Position numbers and translations under genes: made by a program. Below, in pieces: positions 42,401-49,854 of a DNA stretch of 64,000 nucleotides. The stretch's first letter is position 1. Each line of letters opens with the position of its first letter. Where the stretch lies: NCBI GenBank assembly GCA_036389135.1, contig DASVQP010000019.1, forward strand, positions 124,001 through 188,000. The letters are read 5' to 3'. The stretch is from Longimicrobium sp. GTDB taxonomy: Bacteria > Gemmatimonadota > Gemmatimonadetes > Longimicrobiales > Longimicrobiaceae. Below the pieces are notes generated by a model that saw only the letters and a program-made list of their open reading frames with translations, was not told the origin of the DNA and ran no database searches.

Positions 42401-43222
42401 ATGATCAAGCGAAGCCTCGTACTCCTCGGCCTGGGCATCACCGTCTCCGGAGGCCGCCACGCCAGCGCGCAGATCGCCGTCCTGAGCAGCACCGTCGAAG
42501 AGCGGAGCGCCGCCGCGGGGGAGAGCTACGAGGGCACCATCCGCGTGCGGAACACCACCGGCATCGCGCAGGAGATCAAGGTCTACCAGACGGACTACGG
42601 GTTCCACTCCGACGGGCGCACCGAGTACGGCGACCCGGGAAGCACGCCGCGCTCCAACGCCCGCTGGCTCTCGGTGAGCCCCGCGCGCTTCACGCTCGCC
42701 CCTGGCGGCGAGGGGACGGTGAGCTTCCGCGTGGCCGTGCCCGCGGCGCCCGCCCCCGGCCCGCGCGGCTCGTTCTGGAGCCTGGTGATGATGGAGCCGA
42801 TCGCCGCCGGCTCCGCCGAGTCCGCCCAGCGCCCCGCCGGCCGCAAGCGCGAGGTGTCGATCCAGACGGTCACCCGCTTCGGCGTGCAGGTGGTGACGCA
42901 CCTGGCGGACGAGGGGGAGCGCACCCTCGCCTTCGCGCCGCCGCGAGCGACGGTGGCGGCGGGGGGCGCGAAGATGCTGGAGGTGGACGTCTCCAACACC
43001 GGCGACCGCGCGTACCGCCCCACCCTGCGCCTGGAGCTGTTCACCGCCGACGGCGCCCCGGCCGGGCGGGTGGAGAGCGAGCGCGGGCTGGTGTACCCGG
43101 GCACGTCGCTGCGCCAGCGCTTTGACCTGGGACGCATCCCCGCCGGGAGCTACGATGCGCTGGTGGTGGCCGATGCCGGTGAGGACGCCGTCTTCGGCGC
43201 GCGCTACAAGGTCACCTTCTAG
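42401..43222 (+). CDS. periplasmic pilus-chaperone-like protein (cluster gene 2)
   Basis: A 273-residue exported protein (signal ending near HASAQ). Two Ig-like domains: the first has YEGTIRVRNTTGIAQEIKV, then NARWLSVSPARFTLAPGGEGTVSFRV with the Pro-Gly rise seen in PapD/FimC-type chaperones; the second includes MLEVDVSNTGDRAYRPTLRLEL. These also resemble DUF916-like domains. The family role is to hold a subunit by donating a strand. It follows the subunit gene by 90 nt and is 4 nt from the next gene start, so the three form an operon. Confidence 0.7.
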   Translation: MIKRSLVLLGLGITVSGGRHASAQIAVLSSTVEERSAAAGESYEGTIRVRNTTGIAQEIKVYQTDYGFHSDGRTEYGDPGSTPRSNARWLSVSPARFTLAPGGEGTVSFRVAVPAAPAPGPRGSFWSLVMMEPIAAGSAESAQRPAGRKREVSIQTVTRFGVQVVTHLADEGERTLAFAPPRATVAAGGAKMLEVDVSNTGDRAYRPTLRLELFTADGAPAGRVESERGLVYPGTSLRQRFDLGRIPAGSYDALVVADAGEDAVFGARYKVTF

Positions 43223-43226
43223 CACC

Positions 43227-46200
43227 GTGCCCCTCGCCCGCCCCTTCGCCGCGGCCGCGCTCCTGGCGGCCGCGGCGCTCGCATCCGGCCACGCGCACGC
43301 CCAGGTGGCGGTGGAGCGGCGCGATGGGGCGGCGCTCCGCGTGAGCCCCGGCCAGTCCGCGACGGCGGTGTTCCGCGTGAGCAACGCGGGGGTGAAGGGC
43401 GTGGTGGTGCAGCCCCGCGCGGCGCTTCCCCGCGGGTGGGCGCCCGTCGCGCCGGAGGGGGATGTGGAGCTGGCGCCGGGTGCGCGCGCCGTCCGCCTGG
43501 TGGGCTTCGCCGTGCCGCGCGACGCGCGGGCGGGAAGCTACTTCGTGAAGCTCAGCGTCCGCTCCCCCGCTGATCGCCCCCCGGGGAGCGATTCCGTGCG
43601 CGTGGTGGTGGCGGAGCGGCACGCGCTGGCGGTGCGGGTGGCGGAGGCGCCGCGCTTCGCCGTGGCCGGCGAGCCGTACGTCGCCCGCTTCGCCATCGAG
43701 AACCGCGGCAACGCGCCCGAGGCCGTCGCGCTGCGCCTGGCGAGCAGCCACGGCGTGGAGGCGCGCATCGACTCCGCCCGCGTCACGCTCGCGCCGGGCG
43801 AGGCACGGACGGTCTCGGTGCGGGTGTCGACGCCGCGCGCATCCTCCGCATCCCTTCCCCACCGCCTGGAGGTGCGCGCGCGCTCCACCGGGGACAGCGC
43901 GGCCACTGCGTCGGCGGCTTCGGTGGTGGACATCGTGGGGCGCGGCGGGAGCGGGGCGGCGCGCGCGCGCTTTCCGGTGGAGGTGAGGATCCGCAGCGGC
44001 GCGGGCGGCTCGCCGGTCCCCGCCGTCTCCGGGTCCGGCACGCTGGTGCGCGGCGGTACGTCGCGCGTGGACTTCCTCTTTCGCCCCGCCGATGCGCAGG
44101 GCTCGCTGCTGGGCGATCCGGCCGAGTACCGCCTCCGCTTCACCGCCCGCGGCGTGGACGTGCGGCTCGGCGACGGGGTGTACGCGCTGTCGCCACTCAC
44201 GCAGCCGGGGCGCTTCGGCGCCGGCGCGGGGGGCACGGTGGCGAAGGGGAGGGTGGAGGCCGGTGGCTTCGTCGTGCGCGATCGGAGCGTCCCCGGGGAG
44301 GAGCGGGGCGGGCACGCGCGGCTGGGGATGGGGGGCATCGGATCGCTGGGCGCGCACTACCTCTCGCGCACCGGCCGCGATGCCGGCACGCTCGCCTCCG
44401 CGCGCCTGCAGCTCGCCCCGCTGCGCCAGCTCGCGCTCGATGCGGAGCTCGGGAGCGGGAGCGGTCCGGCGGGCTCCGGCGCGGCGCATTCGGTCCTGCT
44501 GACGGGAAGCGCCGCCCGCGCCACGCTGTTCATCCGCCACATGATGGCCGGTGTCGCCTACCCCGCCCCCTTTGCCGGCGAGCGGATGGACGAGGCCGGG
44601 CTCACCCTGCGCCCCGCCGGCGCGCTGCACCTGACCGGCACGGCGGTGCGCTTCCGCGACGATACCCCGCTCTCCGCCTTCGCCGGCGCCTCGTCGCGCG
44701 ACCTGCTGGCGGGGAGCATCGGGTATGGCAGCCTGCTCGCCGCCGAGTACCGCCAGGAGCGCCGCGGCGATGACGAGCTCACAGAGACCGTCGCGCTGCG
44801 GGGGACGTACCGCGCCGGCCCGCTCTGGTTCTCGCCGCGCGCAGAGGTGGGGACGGTGGAAGGACCCCTCGCGACGGCCCCCTTTCGGCGGCTGGCCGCG
44901 CACGGCGGGGTGAACTTCCGGCGCCAGTCGCTCTCCGGCTGGGTGGAGCACTCCACGCGCGACGCGCTCTTCCCCGACCGCGCCGCGCTGCTGGCGAGCC
45001 TCTTCGCGACGCTGCGCCCCACTACCGCCACCCGCATCCAGGCGACGCTGCAGGCGAGCCGCGGCGGCGGCCCATGGCGCACCGGGAACGCGGAGCTGGG
45101 CGTGTGGCAGGATCTTCCGCGCGGGCACCGGGTGGTGGCGCGCGCCCGCTGGGCTGGCGCAGGCGCGGACGGCGGGCCCCGCCTCCTGCTGGACTACGTG
45201 ATCCCCGTCGGCGTCCCGGTCGCGCGCGGCGGCGAGACCGGGCGAGTGGCGGGGCGAATCTTCGATGCGGAGAGCGGGCGCGGCGTGACCGGCGTCCCCG
45301 TGCGCCTGGGCCGTCAGGTGGTGCTCACCGACCAGCGCGGCGCGTGGAGCTTCGACGGGATCGCCCCCGGCACCCATCCGCTGGAGATCGACCGGCTTGC
45401 GGCGGGACTGGAGCGGGTCCCTCTGCGCCCCGTCCCCGCGGAGGTGCAGGTGCGCGGGGGCCGCACGGCGCGCGTCGACGTGTCGCTCGTCCACGCCACG
45501 CGCCTGCGCGGCACCATCCGCGTCTTCGACTTCGTGGAGGGCGCCGCCCCTGGATCCGGCCCGCCGCCCACGGTGGAGAGCGGCGGCCTGCGCGACGCCG
45601 TCGTCGTCCTCGCCTCCGCGGACGAGACGCACCGCCGCGTGACCGACGCCGCCGGCCGCTTCGAAGTCGCCGACCTGCGCCCCGGCCGCTGGACGCTCGC
45701 GGTGGAGCGCGCCGAGCTCCCCGCGCACCACCGCCTGGAGCGCGACTCGCTGGTGCTGGACGTAGCCGGCGGCGCCGCGCCCGAGGTCACGCTGCGCGTC
45801 CTCCCCCGCTTCCGCCCCGTCCGCATCATCGCCGGCGGCGAGGTGCGCGCCGGCGCCGCTCCTGTGGCCGCCACCCCGCCCGTCACCGCGCCGCGCGTGG
45901 CCCCCGCACCCGTGGCCGCCGCACCGCGCACGCCGGAGCGCCCCGCCGTACCTGCCCCTCCTGCAACGCCGCCCGTTGCGTCCGCCACCCCAGCGCGCGC
46001 AGCCGCCCTCGCCCCGCGCCCGGCGCCGCCCGCCGCCACGCGGACACCCGCTCCCCGCGCGGAGGTCGGCTCCTCCGGCTTCTCCGACTGGCCGCACACC
46101 ACCTACACGGTGCAGCCCGGCGATCGCAGCCTGGTCGACATCGCATTCCTCACTTACCGCGACGGAGCGTTCTGGCCGCGACTCTGGCTCGCCAACCGCC

Positions 46201-46319
46201 ACATCCTCTCGTCGCGCGACCGCATCGTACCGGGCCAGGTGCTCATCGTCCCCGCCCCCGGCCCACTGACGCGCGAGGAGATCGCGGTGCGGCGGCAGTA
46301 TCAGGCGCGGATGCGTTGA
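43227..46319 (+). CDS. large usher-like outer-membrane protein with Ig-like, barrel and LysM parts (cluster gene 3)
   Basis: 1030 residues from GTG 43227. Order: signal peptide (to about 30); Ig/NEW3-like repeats (about 30-255, ATAVFRVSNAG, AGSYFVKLSV); a predicted beta-barrel (about 330-665) of repeated amphipathic strands such as LGAHYLSRTG, MMAGVAYPAPF and LLLDYVIPVG; two carboxypeptidase-regulatory-like domains (about 672-760, 770-850); a Pro/Ala-rich linker (about 875-950); and a LysM-like domain (about 957-1015, TYTVQPGDRSLVDIAF, ANRHILSSRDRIVPGQVLIV). The layout is that of an outer-membrane export pore with peptidoglycan attachment. I know no named family with this order. Chaperone/usher analogy rests on the neighbours. 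Confidence 0.7.
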   Translation: MPLARPFAAAALLAAAALASGHAHAQVAVERRDGAALRVSPGQSATAVFRVSNAGVKGVVVQPRAALPRGWAPVAPEGDVELAPGARAVRLVGFAVPRDARAGSYFVKLSVRSPADRPPGSDSVRVVVAERHALAVRVAEAPRFAVAGEPYVARFAIENRGNAPEAVALRLASSHGVEARIDSARVTLAPGEARTVSVRVSTPRASSASLPHRLEVRARSTGDSAATASAASVVDIVGRGGSGAARARFPVEVRIRSGAGGSPVPAVSGSGTLVRGGTSRVDFLFRPADAQGSLLGDPAEYRLRFTARGVDVRLGDGVYALSPLTQPGRFGAGAGGTVAKGRVEAGGFVVRDRSVPGEERGGHARLGMGGIGSLGAHYLSRTGRDAGTLASARLQLAPLRQLALDAELGSGSGPAGSGAAHSVLLTGSAARATLFIRHMMAGVAYPAPFAGERMDEAGLTLRPAGALHLTGTAVRFRDDTPLSAFAGASSRDLLAGSIGYGSLLAAEYRQERRGDDELTETVALRGTYRAGPLWFSPRAEVGTVEGPLATAPFRRLAAHGGVNFRRQSLSGWVEHSTRDALFPDRAALLASLFATLRPTTATRIQATLQASRGGGPWRTGNAELGVWQDLPRGHRVVARARWAGAGADGGPRLLLDYVIPVGVPVARGGETGRVAGRIFDAESGRGVTGVPVRLGRQVVLTDQRGAWSFDGIAPGTHPLEIDRLAAGLERVPLRPVPAEVQVRGGRTARVDVSLVHATRLRGTIRVFDFVEGAAPGSGPPPTVESGGLRDAVVVLASADETHRRVTDAAGRFEVADLRPGRWTLAVERAELPAHHRLERDSLVLDVAGGAAPEVTLRVLPRFRPVRIIAGGEVRAGAAPVAATPPVTAPRVAPAPVAAAPRTPERPAVPAPPATPPVASATPARAAALAPRPAPPAATRTPAPRAEVGSSGFSDWPHTTYTVQPGDRSLVDIAFLTYRDGAFWPRLWLANRHILSSRDRIVPGQVLIVPAPGPLTREEIAVRRQYQARMR

Positions 46320-46350
46320 GAAGGGTTCCAGTAGCGTTCGTTCAAGCGCC

Positions 46351-46387
46351 AAGGGCAGGGCACCTCACGAGGCGCCCTGCCCTTTCT
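46351..46387. terminator. bidirectional terminator hairpin
   Basis: AAGGGCAGGGC (46351-46361) pairs exactly with GCCCTGCCCTT (46374-46384), followed by TTCT. It lies between the convergent usher-like and Cys-repeat lipoprotein genes. Confidence 0.75.
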
Positions 46388-46414
46388 AATCTGCCGTAGC
46401 CCCGGTGCGAGGCG

Positions 46415-46936
46415 TCAGACCTTGCGGATCTCGCGGGCGTTGCTCCACCCCTTGTACCCTTCGCTGTAGCGGTCACACGACGAGGTGTAGTACTGGTACG
46501 TGGTGGTCGTGTAGTTCGACGGGATGGGCGAACCGTCGCAGACGTACTCGTACGTCGCCGTGGGAATCTTGATGGTGTTCGTGTTCTTGAAGCTGCTGGA
46601 GGTGACGCTGTAGGGATCGCAGTTGTAGCTCCGGCCGTAGCTGGTGATCACCCGGCCGCTCGGGATCGGCGAACTTTCACAGATGGTCTCGGGAGATGCG
46701 GGGAGCCCGATCGACATCGCGTTGGGGTAGCTGCCGTACGGCCCGCACGTGTAGTGATTGAAGTACGACAGGATGACGTATCCCGTGGGGACCGTCGATC
46801 CCTTGCACACCGTCGACACGTTCGTGGCGAACGACGGTGCGCTTGGCTTGATGGAGCTGGTGGGAGCGCGGTCACACGCGGTGGCCGTGACCACCGCCAG
46901 GGTGAGCGCGGAAAGCAAGTACTTTGGCAGGTGCAT
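46415..46936 (-). CDS. lipoprotein with three Cys-containing repeats
   Basis: A 173-residue protein: lipobox TATAC (Cys 21), then three imperfect repeats of about 40-45 residues beginning VCKGSTVPTGY, ICESSPIPSGR and VCDGSPIPSNY, each with one further Cys about 20 residues later (YTCGPYG, YNCDPYS, SSCDRYS). The Cys pairs could form one disulfide per repeat. It is rich in Tyr, Ser and Thr, and less GC-rich than the neighbours. A near-consensus promoter is present upstream. The repeat family is not known to me. It is convergent with the usher-like gene. Confidence 0.75.
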   Translation of the reverse strand: MHLPKYLLSALTLAVVTATACDRAPTSSIKPSAPSFATNVSTVCKGSTVPTGYVILSYFNHYTCGPYGSYPNAMSIGLPASPETICESSPIPSGRVITSYGRSYNCDPYSVTSSSFKNTNTIKIPTATYEYVCDGSPIPSNYTTTTYQYYTSSCDRYSEGYKGWSNAREIRKV

Positions 46937-46983
46937 CGTGACTCTGAGGAACAGGTGGGAGGAGTGAACAACAACGTACTCCC

Positions 46984-47012
46984 ACCATAACCTCCGTTTC
47001 TGTTTACGTCAA
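46984..47012 (-). promoter_or_regulatory. promoter of Cys-repeat lipoprotein gene
   Basis: On the minus strand TTGACG, a 17-bp spacer, then TATGGT, about 50 nt before the start. The flanks are AT-rich, with AATTATTC just upstream. Confidence 0.65.
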
Positions 47013-47131
47013 GAATAATTTTGGAGCATGATCCACTTTGCCGCCGACTCCCCGTAAGAGGGAATTATTGCGTCGCTGTCGCAACAATTGAGCTGATCTC
47101 ATCTGATGGAGCTGCGGGTGGATTAACACGT

Positions 47132-47163
47132 GGAGGGGCGCGGACGAGTGTCCGCGCCCCTCC
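47132..47163 (-). terminator. 14-bp hairpin after small disordered-protein gene
   Basis: GGAGGGGCGCGGAC (47132-47145) pairs exactly with 47150-47163 over a 4-nt loop. There is no T-run, so this may be a repeat of the hairpin mosaic acting as a terminator. The remaining parts of 46937-47178 contain the promoter and no gene. Confidence 0.5.
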
Positions 47164-47178
47164 GTGATTCGCGCCCGA

Positions 47179-47346
47179 TCAGCCCCCACGCTTCTGCGCC
47201 GCCTGGTTCGCCTTATCAGCGGCGTTCGCCGAATTGTTGTCGTTCTTGACGTTACTCCGGTCGTCGTTCGGTGAGAGCCCGGGTTGACTCCCACCGCGGT
47301 CCGGCTTCGGAGCCCCACCGCCCTGTCCACCTGTCGCCTTCGCCAT
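47179..47346 (-). CDS. 55-residue disordered hydrophilic protein
   Basis: The start at 47346 has GAGGAGG 5 nt upstream, which supports translation. The protein (MAKATGGQGGGAPKPDRGGS...) is Gly/Asn/Asp/Ala/Lys-rich with no hydrophobic segment, much like small stress-induced or desiccation-related hydrophilins. No function is known. It could also be a fortuitous open frame, but the good ribosome site argues against that. Confidence 0.55.
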   Translation of the reverse strand: MAKATGGQGGGAPKPDRGGSQPGLSPNDDRSNVKNDNNSANAADKANQAAQKRGG

Positions 47347-47452
47347 GCTGCCTCCTCTGTGCGGGCGGCGGGGCTCTCCGCAGGCAGTCCGCGGGTGCGC
47401 CCCCGCCGCACGCCAAGAGGACAGCACAAATTCGGCCAAATAGCGCTCGCCC

Positions 47453-48844
47453 CTACCCCCGCATCCACCGCCCATGGTAGAACCGGGTGTAGAACTTCGC
47501 CCCTGAGCTATCCTTGAGGTCGAACTGGCCGTCGCCGTTGCCGTAGATGTCGCCGGGGTCGTTGGCGCGGCAGGAGACGCAGCGGAGCTTGGTGGGCCAC
47601 ACGGTGTTGCCGCCGTACGGCTGGCCGTTGTAGGTGAGCGACTCGCCGTAGGCCACGCGCGAGTGCACGTGCTCGTCCCAGGGACCGCCCGTCTTCCCCG
47701 CGTAGCCGATGATGGTGTTCATCCCCACCGATGTGCCGCGCGAGACGGCGAGGCTGGTCATGTGCGCCATCAGCGCGCGGTAGGCGCCGTTGCGCACCAC
47801 CACGTAGTTGCCGAGGGTGTAGTAGCCCTCGCTGTCGTAGTAGTCCCACCCCGCCCACTCCACCGTCCCCTGAATGGCGGAGTACACGTTGGCGTTCTTG
47901 TGCGCGGGCCAGTCGTTGGCGTAGTACTGGTTGAGGCGGTCCGTGTAGCACTTGTAGATGTGGTAGTTCTGCCCCCACCAGCTCCCGTAGTTGCCGCTCA
48001 TGGCGCTCCAGCCGGGGTCGCCGGGGCGCATGTTGTAGTAGGTGCCGGAGTACGTCGTGGTGTAGCCGCTGTAGAACTTGTTGGTGGCGTCCCACACCGT
48101 CTGCCAGAAGAAGCCGGACGGCTGCCCGAACTCGCACGCCTGCGCGCTGGCGCGGACCTGCGCGGGGGCGGCGTACTCGGCCAGCGGCGCGATCCCGCCC
48201 TCGTTGGATGCGGCGGCGATGCGGGCGGCGTTGGCGCGCGAGCTCTCCAGCAGCACCTCGGGGGGCGGGGCGGCGTTCATCGCGTCGCGCACGGGGACCA
48301 GGTTCAGCGACCGGACGGAGCGGGTGGGCGTCTCCAGGCGAAGGTTCTGGAGGAGCATGCGCGCGCGCGCGTCCAGCCCGCGCTCCGTCGTCCACAGGCC
48401 GATGCGGTACACGCGCTCCCCGGCCGCCACGTAGACCAGCGAGTACGAGTCGGTGCCGGGAAGCCCGCTGACAACGATCCCCTTCCGTCCGCCCACCATC
48501 ACCTCGCCGCGGGTGGGGGCGAGGTCGCGGTTGCGCTCCATCAGCGTGGTGACCAGCCCTTCGATCTGCTCGGGGCGCGTCTCGTAGGCCAGCGCCACGC
48601 GCATCACCGGGGAGCGCTCGTGGCCGCCCGTCTGCTCGCCCTCGGGGTTGAAGAGGGCGAAGCCGTAGGTGTTGAAGAGCACCGGATCGGACTGCACGCG
48701 CCACTCGGCGGGCACGTCGATCGCCACACCCGCCACCGGGTCGCGGACGGTCTGGGTGCGGAGCGGAGCGGGCTCGGGGGCGGTGGGCTGGTCGGCGCAG
48801 GCGGCCAGCACGAGGGCGGCGAGCACCAGGGGAAGGGATCTCAC
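47453..48844 (-). CDS. M23-like peptidase lipoprotein
   Basis: A 463-residue protein. GTG 48844 has GGAGG upstream and opens a lipoprotein leader (LVLAAC). The N-terminal part has a beta domain (GVAIDVPAEWRVQSDPVLF), then YSLVYVAAGERVYRIGLW. The C-terminal part includes LMAHMTSLAVSRGTSVGMNTIIGYAGKTGG and DEHVHSRVAYG, which matches M23/LytM endopeptidases, where the HxH contributes zinc ligands; the first HxxxD site is not clear, so activity is uncertain. It may cleave peptidoglycan or a surface polymer. The AraC-type gene lies 77 bp upstream. Confidence 0.72.
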   Translation of the reverse strand: MRSLPLVLAALVLAACADQPTAPEPAPLRTQTVRDPVAGVAIDVPAEWRVQSDPVLFNTYGFALFNPEGEQTGGHERSPVMRVALAYETRPEQIEGLVTTLMERNRDLAPTRGEVMVGGRKGIVVSGLPGTDSYSLVYVAAGERVYRIGLWTTERGLDARARMLLQNLRLETPTRSVRSLNLVPVRDAMNAAPPPEVLLESSRANAARIAAASNEGGIAPLAEYAAPAQVRASAQACEFGQPSGFFWQTVWDATNKFYSGYTTTYSGTYYNMRPGDPGWSAMSGNYGSWWGQNYHIYKCYTDRLNQYYANDWPAHKNANVYSAIQGTVEWAGWDYYDSEGYYTLGNYVVVRNGAYRALMAHMTSLAVSRGTSVGMNTIIGYAGKTGGPWDEHVHSRVAYGESLTYNGQPYGGNTVWPTKLRCVSCRANDPGDIYGNGDGQFDLKDSSGAKFYTRFYHGRWMRG

Positions 48845-48921
48845 GGGCGTCCTCCAGCGGTGGAGCTTGGGGTGCGAACCGGACGGGCCGGATCGCGGGA
48901 CGCCTTCATGGTACCGTGGGA

Positions 48922-49692
48922 TCAGCGCGGGCTCTTCAACGTTCTTGCGCGGGCGGCGTACTGCCCCGGTGTGATCCCCAGCACCCGCTTGAAGTGCCGG
49001 TGCAGGTGGCTCTGCGCCGCGAACCCCGTGGCGAAGGCCGCGCGCGAGATGCTCCACCCGCCCCTCAGCATCCGCATGGCGTGCGCGACGCGGAGCTGCG
49101 TCTGGTACGCGTGCGGCGGCAGCCCCACCTGCCGCTTGAAGGCGCGCACCAGGTGGAAGCGGCTCACCCCGGCCACCGCGGCGAGGCGCTCCAGGGGGAC
49201 GGGCTCGGCGTAGTGCGCCTCCAGGAAGGCGATGGCCTGCCGCACCGCCGCCGGCTCCCTCCTCACGCGCACTTCGCCGCTGCACACCAGCGCGACGAGG
49301 GCGGCCCAGCGCACGGTGTCGCCCTCCAGCCCCGGGTCGCCGCAGCGGGCCCACCGCGCGAAGGCGGCGGCGAGCCCGGCGTCGCGGCTCACCACCCAGG
49401 CGGGCTCGGCCGCCGCGCGCCCGGCCTCCTCCGCCACGCGGGCGAGCGCATCCCCGCGCACGTCCATCAGCAGGTACGACCACCCGCCCGCGCCCACGGA
49501 GTGCCCGTGGTGCATCTCCCCCGCCGGGACGGCCACCACCGCGCCCGCCGCGGCATCGTGCACCGCACCACGGCAGTACACCCGCCCCATTCCGGTGCGC
49601 ACCCACGCGAGCTGAAACGCGTCGTGCGCGTGTCTCCCGGTGGACTCCACCGCGGTCTCAACCTCGGTTCCTGCAACGAGATGCGGGGGCAT
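48922..49692 (-). CDS. AraC family transcriptional regulator
   Basis: A 256-residue protein from ATG 49692; an earlier in-frame ATG (49734) is also possible. The N-terminal cupin-like sensing domain (MHHGHSVGAGG, then WSYLLMDVRG) is followed by two AraC-type HTHs at about residues 165-250: PLERLAAVAGVSRFHLVRAFKRQVG and ISRAAFATGFAAQSHLHRHFKRVLGITPGQY. The second shows the AraC signature (F-x-x-x-F/Q-SH-x-x-x-x-FK). It probably controls the downstream M23-like lipoprotein gene. Confidence 0.85.
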   Translation of the reverse strand: MPPHLVAGTEVETAVESTGRHAHDAFQLAWVRTGMGRVYCRGAVHDAAAGAVVAVPAGEMHHGHSVGAGGWSYLLMDVRGDALARVAEEAGRAAAEPAWVVSRDAGLAAAFARWARCGDPGLEGDTVRWAALVALVCSGEVRVRREPAAVRQAIAFLEAHYAEPVPLERLAAVAGVSRFHLVRAFKRQVGLPPHAYQTQLRVAHAMRMLRGGWSISRAAFATGFAAQSHLHRHFKRVLGITPGQYAARARTLKSPR

Positions 49693-49794
49693 GGAACGGT
49701 GTGGGTGCGGCGGTTCGCGAACGGGGGAGCCCATCCACGGGAGGCACGTGGCGGGCCATCGCCGCCGCGCCCGCATCCGCCATCGAACGGGAAA

Positions 49795-49830
49795 GCGGAG
49801 CCGCGAATCCGCGGCCCCGCTCCGCCCCCG
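49795..49830 (-). terminator. possible hairpin terminator
   Basis: An imperfect GC-rich inverted repeat (GCGGAG-CCGCG with CGCGG and CTCCGC) 25 nt after the stop of the beta-helix gene. No clear T-run. Confidence 0.35.
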
Positions 49831-49854
49831 TCGATACCGCTCCGGCGGCGCCGG

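Noticed and set aside
43212-46352. 1046-codon minus-strand open frame
   Set aside because: Antisense shadow of the usher-like gene; composition is only Arg/Gly/Ala/His-rich and no motif is visible.
47453-49606. 717-codon minus-strand frame as one protein
   Set aside because: The upstream part runs antisense-like through the AraC gene; the lipoprotein start at GTG 48844 with GGAGG is convincing.
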